NCBI GenBank assembly: GCA_021823905.1
Contig: JAKALX010000076.1
Coordinates: 1-11,675 of the forward strand
Direction of reading: 5' to 3'
Source: Chloroflexota bacterium
GTDB lineage: Bacteria > Chloroflexota > Dehalococcoidia > Tepidiformales > Tepidiformaceae
Length of the DNA stretch: 11,675 nt
Shown here one piece after another: positions 6,655 to 11,675 of the stretch (positions are counted from its first letter, which is position 1; each line of letters opens with the position of its first letter). The translations under genes were made by a program, and so were the position numbers. The notes beneath the pieces are model-generated. The model ran no database searches, was not told the origin of the DNA, and saw only the letters and a list, made by a program, of their open reading frames with translations.

Positions 6655-7266
6655 CTACTGGATGTTGCCGGTGTTTCCCGTGATGGCGTTCGTCCACGTT
6701 CCGTGGGGACCGGCGTTATAGATCCAGCCCCACCACGCAAGGTTGAAGTTGCTGGTCGAGCTGAAGTAGACATCAAGCCACGAGACGTAATGGCAGGCGC
6801 CTTCGATGGTGCAAGCGTAGTTCACTGTCCCGACGTTGCCGCGTGTTGCCCAAACGGGATTCTCGTTGAGCGTTCCGGTGAAGATCGTCGATCGGTAACC
6901 CCCGTTCATGGTGCCTATGATACCAGCTGCCACCGGTCCTTCGGGACCGGGGGCGGGTCCCTCGACTGTCGTGAATTTGCCCGTGTAGGTCACAGTGGCG
7001 CAGTAGGTGTCCGAACCAACTTGCCAGACTTTGATATTGCGCTGGTAATTGTCGTAGGCCCAGTTGTTGCCCTGTTGGCCCGAATCAACGTCGTTCGTCA
7101 CGCTCTCCACGGCATTAATCACCATGGTTCCGGGGCCGCAGGCGCTTGCCGCCAACTGATGGGCGGCCTCCTGTTGAAATGGATCGCCAGCGAACGCAAC
7201 TCCAGGCAGTACGAGCATTGCCCCGACGATGGCCGCGAAGGCGGCCCCGATGATTGCTTTCCGCAT
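6655..7266 (-). CDS. Small secreted protein of unknown function (203 aa)
   Basis: The ATG at 7266 follows CCGGAGTAATCG. The signal peptide is MRKAIIGAAFAAIVGAMLVL, then PGVAFA, with cleavage near residue 26. It is nearly the same as that of the 170-aa protein. The mature ~177 residues share no obvious similarity with that protein. They contain WAYDNYQRNIKVWQVG, YCATVTYTGKFTTVEGPAPG and GIIGTMNGGY, and a C-terminal part rich in Trp, Asn and Gly. Four Cys residues are present, of which the last pair (CTIEGAC) is closely spaced. The pattern of short alternating polar and hydrophobic stretches suggests a secreted beta-sandwich. I recognise no enzyme motif and assign no function. It is transcribed from promoter copy 3 and has a probable terminator of its own. 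Confidence 0.85.
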   Translation of the reverse strand: MRKAIIGAAFAAIVGAMLVLPGVAFAGDPFQQEAAHQLAASACGPGTMVINAVESVTNDVDSGQQGNNWAYDNYQRNIKVWQVGSDTYCATVTYTGKFTTVEGPAPGPEGPVAAGIIGTMNGGYRSTIFTGTLNENPVWATRGNVGTVNYACTIEGACHYVSWLDVYFSSTSNFNLAWWGWIYNAGPHGTWTNAITGNTGNIQ

Positions 7267-7372
7267 CGATTACTCCGGACCTGCTGTCTCGGGGGCGCGG
7301 CACGTAGGGGAGAACCCTGAGGGCGGCGCCGCCCGGCAAGGAGGAATCATCCTCGGGCTTTACTGATTTGTC
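7267..7372 (-). promoter_or_regulatory. Conserved structured 5' leader, copy 3
   Basis: Full-length leader, almost identical to copy 2. The palindrome GGGCGGCGCCGCCC is at 7321-7334 and the ribosome binding site CCGGAG is directly before the ATG at 7266. Confidence 0.55.
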
Positions 7373-7378
7373 ACTACG

Positions 7379-7437
7379 TAAATACTTGATCGTCGGGAAA
7401 TGTCGCGATTTTGGGCGGATTCTGACGGGGTTCTAAC
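7379..7437 (-). promoter_or_regulatory. Shared promoter, copy 3: 11-bp direct repeats plus -10 box
   Basis: GTTAGAACCCC at 7437-7427, GTCAGAATCCG at 7426-7416, a weaker third repeat at 7415-7405, and a -10 box TATTTA at 7384-7379, on the minus strand. The upstream edge lies only 13 nt from the stop codon of the zinc-ribbon gene, so no separate terminator fits between them. Confidence 0.65.
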
Positions 7438-7450
7438 GGGCTGGGGGGAG

Positions 7451-8113
7451 TTAGGTCTTGAACCGGAGGAATTCTCTTGTGCACTCCGGACAGACGCCGT
7501 GGGAGACATCGCCTCCGCCCGCAGCCAGGATGCGGCCGCAAACGGAGCAGATCACGGTCGGATTGCTGGCGTCGTCAGCCAGAGGCTGGCCGCCATCGCC
7601 GGTCTCGCCGCGGGAAGATCGGAGGTCGACCAGTACCGTCACCTGGTTGCCGTTCTTGCCCACCGTCACGGCACTGAGGACGCTGGGAAGGGCCGCGACT
7701 TCCTGTACGAACTCGATCAGGGCGTCAGCATCGTCGAAATCGACCTCCAGCCGAGCGAGCGGAGGCCGCTGTTCGAGGGGCTCCGTTGCGGAAGGAGCGA
7801 GTGGGGCTAATGGATCCTGGGCGCGGGCCGTTGCAGCCAGCTTACCGAGGTCATCGATGATGGTTGTCACGGCCCGCCCGGCGGTACGGTAGCGGGCCTG
7901 GAGGGCGGCGACTGGACGGGCGATGGCCTCAAAGAGCGGGTCGGTTGGGCTAGTCTCGGGGGAACTGAGGAAGAAGGGGGGCTCGGGCTGGAGCGTCACG
8001 AGGGAACACGCCTCTCTACCGCTCGACCAGGTTGCCGGGTGCTGGAGGATGAAAAACGTAACAGTTGGGCCGGGTGACGTTGTGCTCGCCTGGCTGTTTG
8101 CGTGCATTTCCAT
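7451..8113 (-). CDS. Cytosolic protein with C-terminal zinc-ribbon-like motif
   Basis: 220 residues from the ATG at 8113; a second ATG at 8107 is equally possible. There is no signal peptide or membrane segment. Residues ~55-100 are helical (LFEAIARPVAALQARYRTAG). Residues ~124-168 form an alternating alpha/beta stretch (LARLEVDFDDADALIEFVQEVAALPSV, then AVTVGKNGNQVTVLVDL, written here in parts) that resembles small ligand- or partner-binding ferredoxin-like domains. The C-terminus has CSVCGR and SHGVCPEC (about 190-212), two CxxC pairs able to bind zinc. An ICSxCxR...SHGICPEC motif is familiar at the C-terminus of some bacterial signalling proteins, so a sensory or regulatory role is possible. 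No enzymatic domain is visible. The gene has the shared promoter (copy 4) but only ~50 nt of unrelated leader. Confidence 0.75.
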   Translation of the reverse strand: MEMHANSQASTTSPGPTVTFFILQHPATWSSGREACSLVTLQPEPPFFLSSPETSPTDPLFEAIARPVAALQARYRTAGRAVTTIIDDLGKLAATARAQDPLAPLAPSATEPLEQRPPLARLEVDFDDADALIEFVQEVAALPSVLSAVTVGKNGNQVTVLVDLRSSRGETGDGGQPLADDASNPTVICSVCGRILAAGGGDVSHGVCPECTREFLRFKT

Positions 8114-8158
8114 CCGGGAAAGGCCATAACGAGGGCCAGTATAGGCAGTGGCCTCAGT

Positions 8159-8236
8159 TTGTCACCAGATAGATACCGTGTTGTCACAAATTGGCTAGCT
8201 CTTGGCTGATTTCTGACGGGGTTCTAACGGATTGGG
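8159..8236 (-). promoter_or_regulatory. Shared promoter, copy 4 (diverged): 11-bp repeats plus -10 box
   Basis: GTTAGAACCCC at 8228-8218, GTCAGAAATCA at 8217-8207, a weak third repeat at 8206-8196, and a -10 box TATCTA at 8175-8170, followed by GGTGACAAA. It aligns without gaps to copies 1-3, and the best-kept positions are the repeats, the -10 box and the GTGACAAA around the expected start. The DNA in between has diverged strongly. That is what is expected if those elements are functional rather than recently copied. Confidence 0.7.
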
Positions 8237-8254
8237 GTGTTGCGCAAGGGCAAA

Positions 8255-8283
8255 GAGAGAGGGCGCGCTGGTGGCGCGCCCTC
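8255..8283 (-). terminator. Terminator of the sedolisin gene
   Basis: A perfect 10-bp stem GAGGGCGCGC / GCGCGCCCTC with a 5-nt loop at 8259-8283, beginning 31 nt past the stop at 8314. On the minus strand it is followed by TCTCTTTGCCCTT, a weak U-rich run. It lies directly upstream of promoter copy 4 and would insulate it from the sedolisin gene. Confidence 0.7.
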
Positions 8284-8313
8284 GTGGGTGGTGGAGGTGG
8301 CGGGAGGGGGAGG

Positions 8314-9489
8314 CTACGGAGTGACGCCCGTCCAGCTGCCGCGGCCGGTGCAAAGGTCGTACCCGGTCAGGCACGGCGCGCCGTTGTTGCCGACGGTGAT
8401 GTCGCGGTAGGTGATGCTGCTGCCGTAGACGTAGGCGGCATCCACGGCGACGCCCGCGTCAGCGGAGCGTGCGGCCCACATGGGGGCGCTGGCGCTGGTG
8501 CCGCCGACGGTGAACCAGCCCTTCTGGCCGTTGTAACCGTAGCTGTCGTAGACGGAGACGCCAGAATTCGGGTCCGCGTCGAGGGAAACGTCAGGTGTCG
8601 CGCGCTTGCCGCCGCAGTTGACCTGGCCGTATCCGCTGAAGCTGGACTGGGCAGAAGTCGCGGACTCGTAGGCGCTGCAGCCGCCGCCACCGTTGCTCCA
8701 GCCGGTCTCGCTGGCGAGGGTGCCGTCGGCGTTGAAGGTGAGCGTGGTGCCGCCGACGGAGATCACGTTGGGCGAAGCCGAGGGGTAATCGGCGGGCAGG
8801 CCCCCGTCGCCAGCGGAGACGAAGAAACTCACGCCCGACCGGACGAAGTGCGAATCGTAGGATGTTTCGCCGGAGAATTCCGAGGCGCCCCAGCTCATCG
8901 AGACGTAGTCGGCGTTCGCTTTGGCGTAATCGACGGCCTTCAGCAGGTTGGTGAACGAGTTCGAGCTGGCTTCGACGAGGAGGATCTTCGCGCCGGGGGC
9001 GATGGCGTGGGCCCATTGGATGTCGAGTGAAATTTCGAGCGCCCAGCCGGCGTTGGCGCGTGGGTATTTGGCGCCGCCTGACTGATTGACCTTCTTGAAG
9101 CAGCCGTTAGCGGTCGTACAGGCCGGGAGGCCGTAATAGGCGCTGAATACGTTCAGGTCGCTCTCGGCCGCGGGGTCGTCGTAGGCGTCAACGATGGCGA
9201 TCGTCGTGCCGGCGCCGGCCGTAGACGATGTCGAGAAGCTGTAGGCTGCCTTGATTTGCGCGGGTGAGAGGCCTGTGGGCGTCGTGTTCGTCGCCGTGCT
9301 GCCGCGTCCGTTGGTGCGGACTATGGCGTGGCAGCGGGCGGAGCCGGGATTCGCGGGACCAGGACATACTGGCGCGTTCGAGGGCCCTGCGGGTTGCGCA
9401 TCGGCGACGCGGGCGGCGCCGGGGATGAATGTCACGAGCAGGACAGCGACGAACGCGACGATGGCGAGAGACAATCGCTGCACGCGCAT
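8314..9489 (-). CDS. Secreted sedolisin-type serine-carboxyl peptidase (S53)
   Basis: 391 residues; the ATG at 9489 follows CCGGAGGCATTAAC. Residues 1-31 are a signal peptide. GLSPAQIKAAYSF (73-85) is the usual N-terminal start of the sedolisin catalytic domain. Active-site residues are all visible: Glu152 and Asp156 in ALEISLDIQWAHAIAPGA, the oxyanion Asp228 in SAGDGG, and the nucleophile Ser332 in GGTSASAP. A C-terminal calcium-site-like segment (YRDITVGNNG, then GYDLCTGRGS) follows. Sedolisins cleave proteins outside the cell, often at acidic pH. There is no room for the usual ~170-residue pro-domain (only ~40 residues lie between signal and domain), and the segment after Ser332 is shorter than usual. 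The gene lacks the promoter shared by its neighbours and ends at its own terminator. Family call is confident; pH optimum and substrate are unknown. Confidence 0.92.
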   Translation of the reverse strand: MRVQRLSLAIVAFVAVLLVTFIPGAARVADAQPAGPSNAPVCPGPANPGSARCHAIVRTNGRGSTATNTTPTGLSPAQIKAAYSFSTSSTAGAGTTIAIVDAYDDPAAESDLNVFSAYYGLPACTTANGCFKKVNQSGGAKYPRANAGWALEISLDIQWAHAIAPGAKILLVEASSNSFTNLLKAVDYAKANADYVSMSWGASEFSGETSYDSHFVRSGVSFFVSAGDGGLPADYPSASPNVISVGGTTLTFNADGTLASETGWSNGGGGCSAYESATSAQSSFSGYGQVNCGGKRATPDVSLDADPNSGVSVYDSYGYNGQKGWFTVGGTSASAPMWAARSADAGVAVDAAYVYGSSITYRDITVGNNGAPCLTGYDLCTGRGSWTGVTP

Positions 9490-9592
9490 GTTAATGCCTC
9501 CGGGAAAAGTTCAAGCCATGCTATACCGCAATGCGACCGGATGGTAGCGGCCGTTTGCATAATACGGACGATAGACGTTAGGCGTTCGCGGG

Positions 9593-9796
9593 TTAGTCGC
9601 CGGTACTGGCGCGGTTGCGGCCGGAGAGCATGCCGAGGGCGGGCGAGCCGGCTCCGATGAGGAAGCCGAACTGGTACCAGCCGCCATCGCGCCCGACGTT
9701 GTAGACGGGGTAGCGGTCCCAGGCGCCGAAGAGATGGATGATCAGCAGCGGCCAGGCGGTGATGCCGTTGAGGATGCCCCAGAGGAAGTCTTCCAT
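9593..9796 (-). CDS. Small membrane protein of unknown function (67 aa)
   Basis: The ATG at 9796 is preceded by CCGGAGGCATC, a strong ribosome binding site that supports a real gene despite its size. The protein begins MEDFLWGILNGITAWPLLII, a single hydrophobic segment (about residues 4-24). A conserved-looking aromatic stretch HLFGAWDRYPVYNVGRDGGW follows, then a second, weaker hydrophobic part (FGFLIGAGSPALGML, about 43-58) and a polar tail. Two transmembrane passes or one pass plus a re-entrant segment are possible. I associate this pattern with uncharacterised short membrane proteins in high-GC bacteria. It lies about 100 nt upstream of the sedolisin gene on the same strand and may be cotranscribed with it. 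No function can be assigned. Confidence 0.7.
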   Translation of the reverse strand: MEDFLWGILNGITAWPLLIIHLFGAWDRYPVYNVGRDGGWYQFGFLIGAGSPALGMLSGRNRASTGD

Positions 9797-10053
9797 GATG
9801 CCTCCGGCGGGATTGTGGAGCCCGAGAGGCTACGGGCAACCTCCCATCCGTTCGCAATTGCTGGCCCAGACGTTGCGAGTGCACCGGGTAGGTAATGCGG
9901 GCGTGCACTTTCCGCGCGGGACCCGTAGGTTGGAACGAAGCCGCACGAAATCTGGTGATTTCGGCGTGCCTGATTCAACCGAGAAGTAGCGCCTTGGTTC
10001 GGCCGAGGCCGGAGGGCGTGAAGTTCGGGCTCGAGACACGAAGGGAGAAGACG

Positions 10054-10467
10054 ATGCGTTTCATGCTGCTCATGATCCCGAAGGGGTACGAGAGCGCGGA
10101 GCCGGCCGCGATGCCGGATGCGGAGGCCGTTTCGGCGATGATGAAGTACAACGAGTCGATGCAGAAGGCGGGCATCCTCCTGTCGCTGGATGGGCTGCAC
10201 CCGCCGTCGATGGGGGCGCGCGTGACGTTTTCCGGAGGGAAACCGGTCGTGGCGGACGGACCGTTTCCGGAGGCGACGGAGGTCCTGGGCGGCTACTGGA
10301 TGATCCGGGTGAGCTCGAGGGAAGAGGCGATCGAGTGGGCAAGGCGCTGCCCCGCTTCGGACAACGAGATCGTCGAGGTTCGCCAGGTACAGGAGTTCGA
10401 AGACTTCCCAGCGGACGTGCAGGAAGCCGCGGCGGGATTCGCGGAGATGCAGGGGCGGCCTGGGTAG
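10054..10467 (+). CDS. YCII-related (DGPF-domain) protein
   Basis: 137 residues from the ATG at 10054, chosen because AAGGGAG lies 6 nt upstream and the family's usual start (MRFMLLMIPK) follows. An in-frame ATG at 9895 would add 53 residues with no family character. DGPF at residues 68-71, within DGPFPEATEVLGGYWMI, is the family hallmark. YCII-like proteins have a ferredoxin-like fold; most have no known reaction. In many high-GC bacteria DGPF genes sit beside ECF sigma factor genes (ECF42-type) and PhnB/VOC genes. Here the PhnB-like gene follows after 45 nt on the same strand, but no sigma factor gene is in the window. The pair is probably cotranscribed. Family is confident, cellular role unknown. 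Confidence 0.88.
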   Translation: MRFMLLMIPKGYESAEPAAMPDAEAVSAMMKYNESMQKAGILLSLDGLHPPSMGARVTFSGGKPVVADGPFPEATEVLGGYWMIRVSSREEAIEWARRCPASDNEIVEVRQVQEFEDFPADVQEAAAGFAEMQGRPG

Positions 10468-10512
10468 GCGATAGGCGACAGCGGTGGGCGTGGTTCACTG
10501 GAGGATGGATCG

Positions 10513-10968
10513 ATGCAGAAGGTAACGCCGTTTCTGTGGTTCGACGACAACGCCGAAGAGGCGATGCAGTTCTACACGTCGATTCTCCCCAGTTCGAGGA
10601 TCGTGAGCTCGAGGCGCGGTCCAGACGGGAAGCTCTTCACGGGCACGTTTGAGCTGGACGGGCAGGAGTTCATGGCGCTGAACGGTGGCCCGCATTTCAA
10701 GTTCACGGAAGCGATTTCGCTATTCGTTCGCTGCGCGACGCAGGACGAGGTGGACGATCTGTGGAGGAAGCTATCGGACGGCGGAGAAGAGTCTCAGTGC
10801 GGCTGGCTGAAGGACCGCTACGGCTTGTCCTGGCAGATCATCCCCAACGCGCTGGAGGAGCTGCTGGGTGACCCTGATCCCGAGAAGGCGGGGCGGGTCA
10901 TGCAGGCGATGCTCCAGATGGGGAAGATAGACATCGAGAAGTTGAAGGAAGCCTACGAAGGGGGCTAG
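10513..10968 (+). CDS. PhnB-like VOC-fold protein (3-dmu-9_3-mt domain)
   Basis: 151 residues; the ATG at 10513 follows CTGGAGGATGGATCG. The N-terminus MQKVTPFLWFDDNAEEAMQF, then YTSILPSSRI, is the typical opening of PhnB-like proteins of the vicinal-oxygen-chelate (VOC) superfamily. GPHFKFTEAISLFV, CGWLKDRYGLSWQIIP and the tail KAGRVMQAMLQMGKIDIEKL are equally typical. The Pfam name refers to a methyltransferase, but these proteins lack a methyltransferase fold. They are usually small cytoplasmic proteins of unknown role, and metal binding is variable. The gene forms a probable operon with the upstream YCII gene. After its stop an imperfect inverted repeat CCCGAACGCC / GGTGTTCGGG (11001-11040) might be a weak transcription end signal. 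Confidence 0.88.
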   Translation: MQKVTPFLWFDDNAEEAMQFYTSILPSSRIVSSRRGPDGKLFTGTFELDGQEFMALNGGPHFKFTEAISLFVRCATQDEVDDLWRKLSDGGEESQCGWLKDRYGLSWQIIPNALEELLGDPDPEKAGRVMQAMLQMGKIDIEKLKEAYEGG

Positions 10969-11000
10969 GCACTTCCTGGCAGGTGGTTGGCGCGCGGCAA

Positions 11001-11040
11001 CCCGAACGCCTACCAGAGCCTCCGAAGACCGGTGTTCGGG
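11001..11040. repeat. Inverted repeat after the PhnB-like gene
   Basis: Arms CCCGAACGCC (11001-11010) and GGTGTTCGGG (11031-11040) match at 9 of 10 positions around a 20-nt loop. It could end the YCII-PhnB transcript, but there is no U-tract. A second perfect inverted repeat, GTTCCGC / GCGGAAC, lies at 11118-11138 before the next gene. Confidence 0.4.
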
Positions 11041-11156
11041 AGTAGCGGCGCAGACCTGGCTCGCGATGCCGGTAGACAACACACAGGCGGCGACCATGAG
11101 AACGGCGCCTGTGGTCAGTTCCGCCGGCGCCGCGGAACCCAGCCAAGGAGAAGCTC

Positions 11157-11342
11157 ATGGATGACACCGTTCCGGTCCGAATCCTGGTCCGCGACGTGCC
11201 CGCGTCGGTCGCGTTCTACACGGCCAACCTCGGCTTCGTGGCCGAAGGGCCGCAATCGCCGGCGTTCGCTTCTGTTCGTCGGGGCAACCTCGTCCTTCTG
11301 CTCAGTGGCGAAGGAAGCTCAGCCGCACGCGGTAGACGTTAG
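11157..11342 (+). pseudogene. Truncated VOC (glyoxalase/bleomycin-resistance fold) gene
   Basis: An ATG at 11157 with a good ribosome binding site (AAGGAG, 7 nt upstream) opens a 61-residue frame. It begins MDDTVPVRILVRDVPASVAF, then YTANLGFVAEGPQSPAFASV and LVLLLSGEGSS. This is the first beta-alpha-beta-beta-beta half of a VOC-fold protein, normally about 120 residues. The expected second half is absent: after GEGSSAARG the frame runs into the low-complexity GGTAGACGTTAGACG and a stop. The second half is not found in other frames, because the downstream DNA holds tRNA-like fragments and then another gene. It is therefore most likely a gene broken by a rearrangement. A functional half-length, dimerising VOC module cannot be excluded. 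Confidence 0.75.
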
Positions 11343-11353
11343 ACGTGGGCGGA

Positions 11354-11386
11354 GATGGTGGTTGCCGAGCAGGGATTCGAGCCGGT
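11354..11386 (-). repeat. Degenerate tRNA-3'-end-like repeat, copy A
   Basis: On the minus strand this reads CTCGAATCCCTGCTCGGC, then AACCACCATC. It resembles a T-loop followed by an acceptor strand and CCACCA, but the T-stem no longer pairs. It shares GATGGTGGTTGCCG and AGGGATTCGA (plus strand) with copy B at 11428-11463. Confidence 0.5.
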
Positions 11387-11427
11387 GCCGGATAGACGAT
11401 TGACGTTAGGCGAAAGACGCGAGCTGG

Positions 11428-11463
11428 GATGGTGGTTGCCGCCGTGTAGGGATTCGAACCCCG
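11428..11463 (-). repeat. tRNA-3'-end-like repeat, copy B
   Basis: On the minus strand GGGGTTCGAATCCCT resembles a T-arm (TTCGAAT loop, about four pairs) and is followed by ACACGGCGGCAACCACCATC. I could not fold the upstream minus-strand DNA (to about 11540) into D and anticodon arms, nor find a matching 5' acceptor strand. I therefore call it a tRNA remnant, or an attachment-site-like duplication, and not a tRNA gene. Confidence 0.5.
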
Positions 11464-11572
11464 ACCACGGGTGCAAGGGAGAGATGCTGGAAAACCTGTT
11501 TAGACTCGCCAGACCGAATCTGCCAGGGAAATCCTTTGCCGCGTCGTCAAGGAACAAATGGAGGAGAGCACG

Positions 11573-11675
11573 ATGAGCAACGAACAGGTGGCGCCTGAGA
11601 CGACAGGTGTCACGGTGGAGTTACTTGCAGTGGTTGACCTTGGCCCTGAGATCGAGGGCATGGCCGGGCGCCAGC
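11573..11675 (+). CDS. Cupin-domain protein, N-terminal part
   Basis: The ATG at 11573 follows GGAGGAG with 6-nt spacing, and the gene runs off the end of the window. The 34 visible residues are MSNEQVAPETTGVTVELLAV, then VDLGPEIEGMAGRQ. A LDLGPEIEGMxGRQ lead-in is one I associate with small single-domain cupins, where a metal-binding beta-barrel with GxxxxxHxH follows. The diagnostic motifs lie beyond the window, so the call rests only on this N-terminal resemblance. The gene starts about 110 nt after the tRNA-like fragment. Confidence 0.6.
   Translation, partial: MSNEQVAPETTGVTVELLAVVDLGPEIEGMAGRQ

Larger units (their letters stand above)
7208..7447 (-). repeat. Copy 3 of the repeat: promoter, leader and signal-peptide codons
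   Basis: Near-identical to 6232-6467 across the signal-peptide codons, the start codon, the full leader and the promoter. It ends abruptly just beyond the 11-bp repeats, where the stop codon of the next upstream gene (7451) begins. Copy 3 therefore lacks the promoter-distal extension that copies 1 and 2 share. Confidence 0.9.

Noticed and set aside
5438..7447. CRISPR array or insertion sequence as an explanation of the three repeats
   Set aside because: The repeats are about 170-300 bp, spaced by whole genes, start at gene 5' ends, and have no terminal inverted repeats or transposase.
9895..10053. Upstream ATG for the YCII protein
   Set aside because: The added 53 residues have no family character, and the ATG at 10054 has a good ribosome binding site.
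11428..11545. Complete tRNA gene on the minus strand
   Set aside because: Only a T-arm-like element and CCACCA-like end are visible. The T-stem is imperfect and no D arm, anticodon arm or 5' acceptor strand could be paired.

Overview
The window is high-GC bacterial DNA with short intergenic gaps, GGAGG-type ribosome binding sites and a mixture of housekeeping and secreted-protein genes. The family mix resembles Chloroflexota, possibly Dehalococcoidia-like lineages: a CysS/MshC-like synthetase, a BcrA-type ABC pair, a sedolisin, YCII, VOC and cupin proteins, and secreted beta-helix proteins. That placement is an impression from protein style; no rRNA or other phylogenetic marker is present.

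Layout. 1-1755 (+): the end of a CaiB/BaiF family III CoA-transferase, then a short cysteinyl-tRNA synthetase-like gene that probably starts at a TTG codon. 1782-3618 (-): a two-gene ABC exporter operon with the ATPase upstream, overlapping the permease by 8 nt. 3748-3882 (+): a decayed fragment of a VapC-type PIN toxin, next to a GA-rich tract. 3978-9796 (-): a run of minus-strand genes, mostly exported. They are a beta-helix repeat protein, two small secreted proteins of unknown function, a cytosolic protein with a C-terminal zinc-ribbon-like motif, a sedolisin (S53) peptidase and a 67-aa membrane protein. 10054-11675 (+): a YCII/DGPF protein, a PhnB-like VOC protein, a truncated VOC (glyoxalase-fold) gene, a patch with two tRNA-3'-end-like fragments, and the start of a cupin gene.

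Most notable signal. Four of the minus-strand genes (beta-helix, 170-aa, 203-aa and zinc-ribbon proteins) have the same promoter architecture. An array of imperfect 11-bp direct repeats (GTTAGAACCCC, GTCAGAANNNN and a weaker third) is followed at constant spacing by a TATTTA or TATCTA -10 box. The alignment is gap-free in all four. Spacing of 11 bp between tandem repeats is what OmpR/PhoB-family response regulators bind, so I infer one small regulon. For the three secreted proteins the repeat also covers a ~100-nt leader with three possible hairpins. In two of them it continues through the signal-peptide codons and ends where the unrelated mature proteins begin. This looks like a promoter-leader-signal-peptide cassette copied onto different exported cargoes.

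How the genes may work together: the minus-strand block reads as a co-regulated set of exported proteins plus one cytosolic, possibly sensory, protein. The sedolisin lies in the same block but lacks the shared promoter. No regulator for the set is visible in the window.
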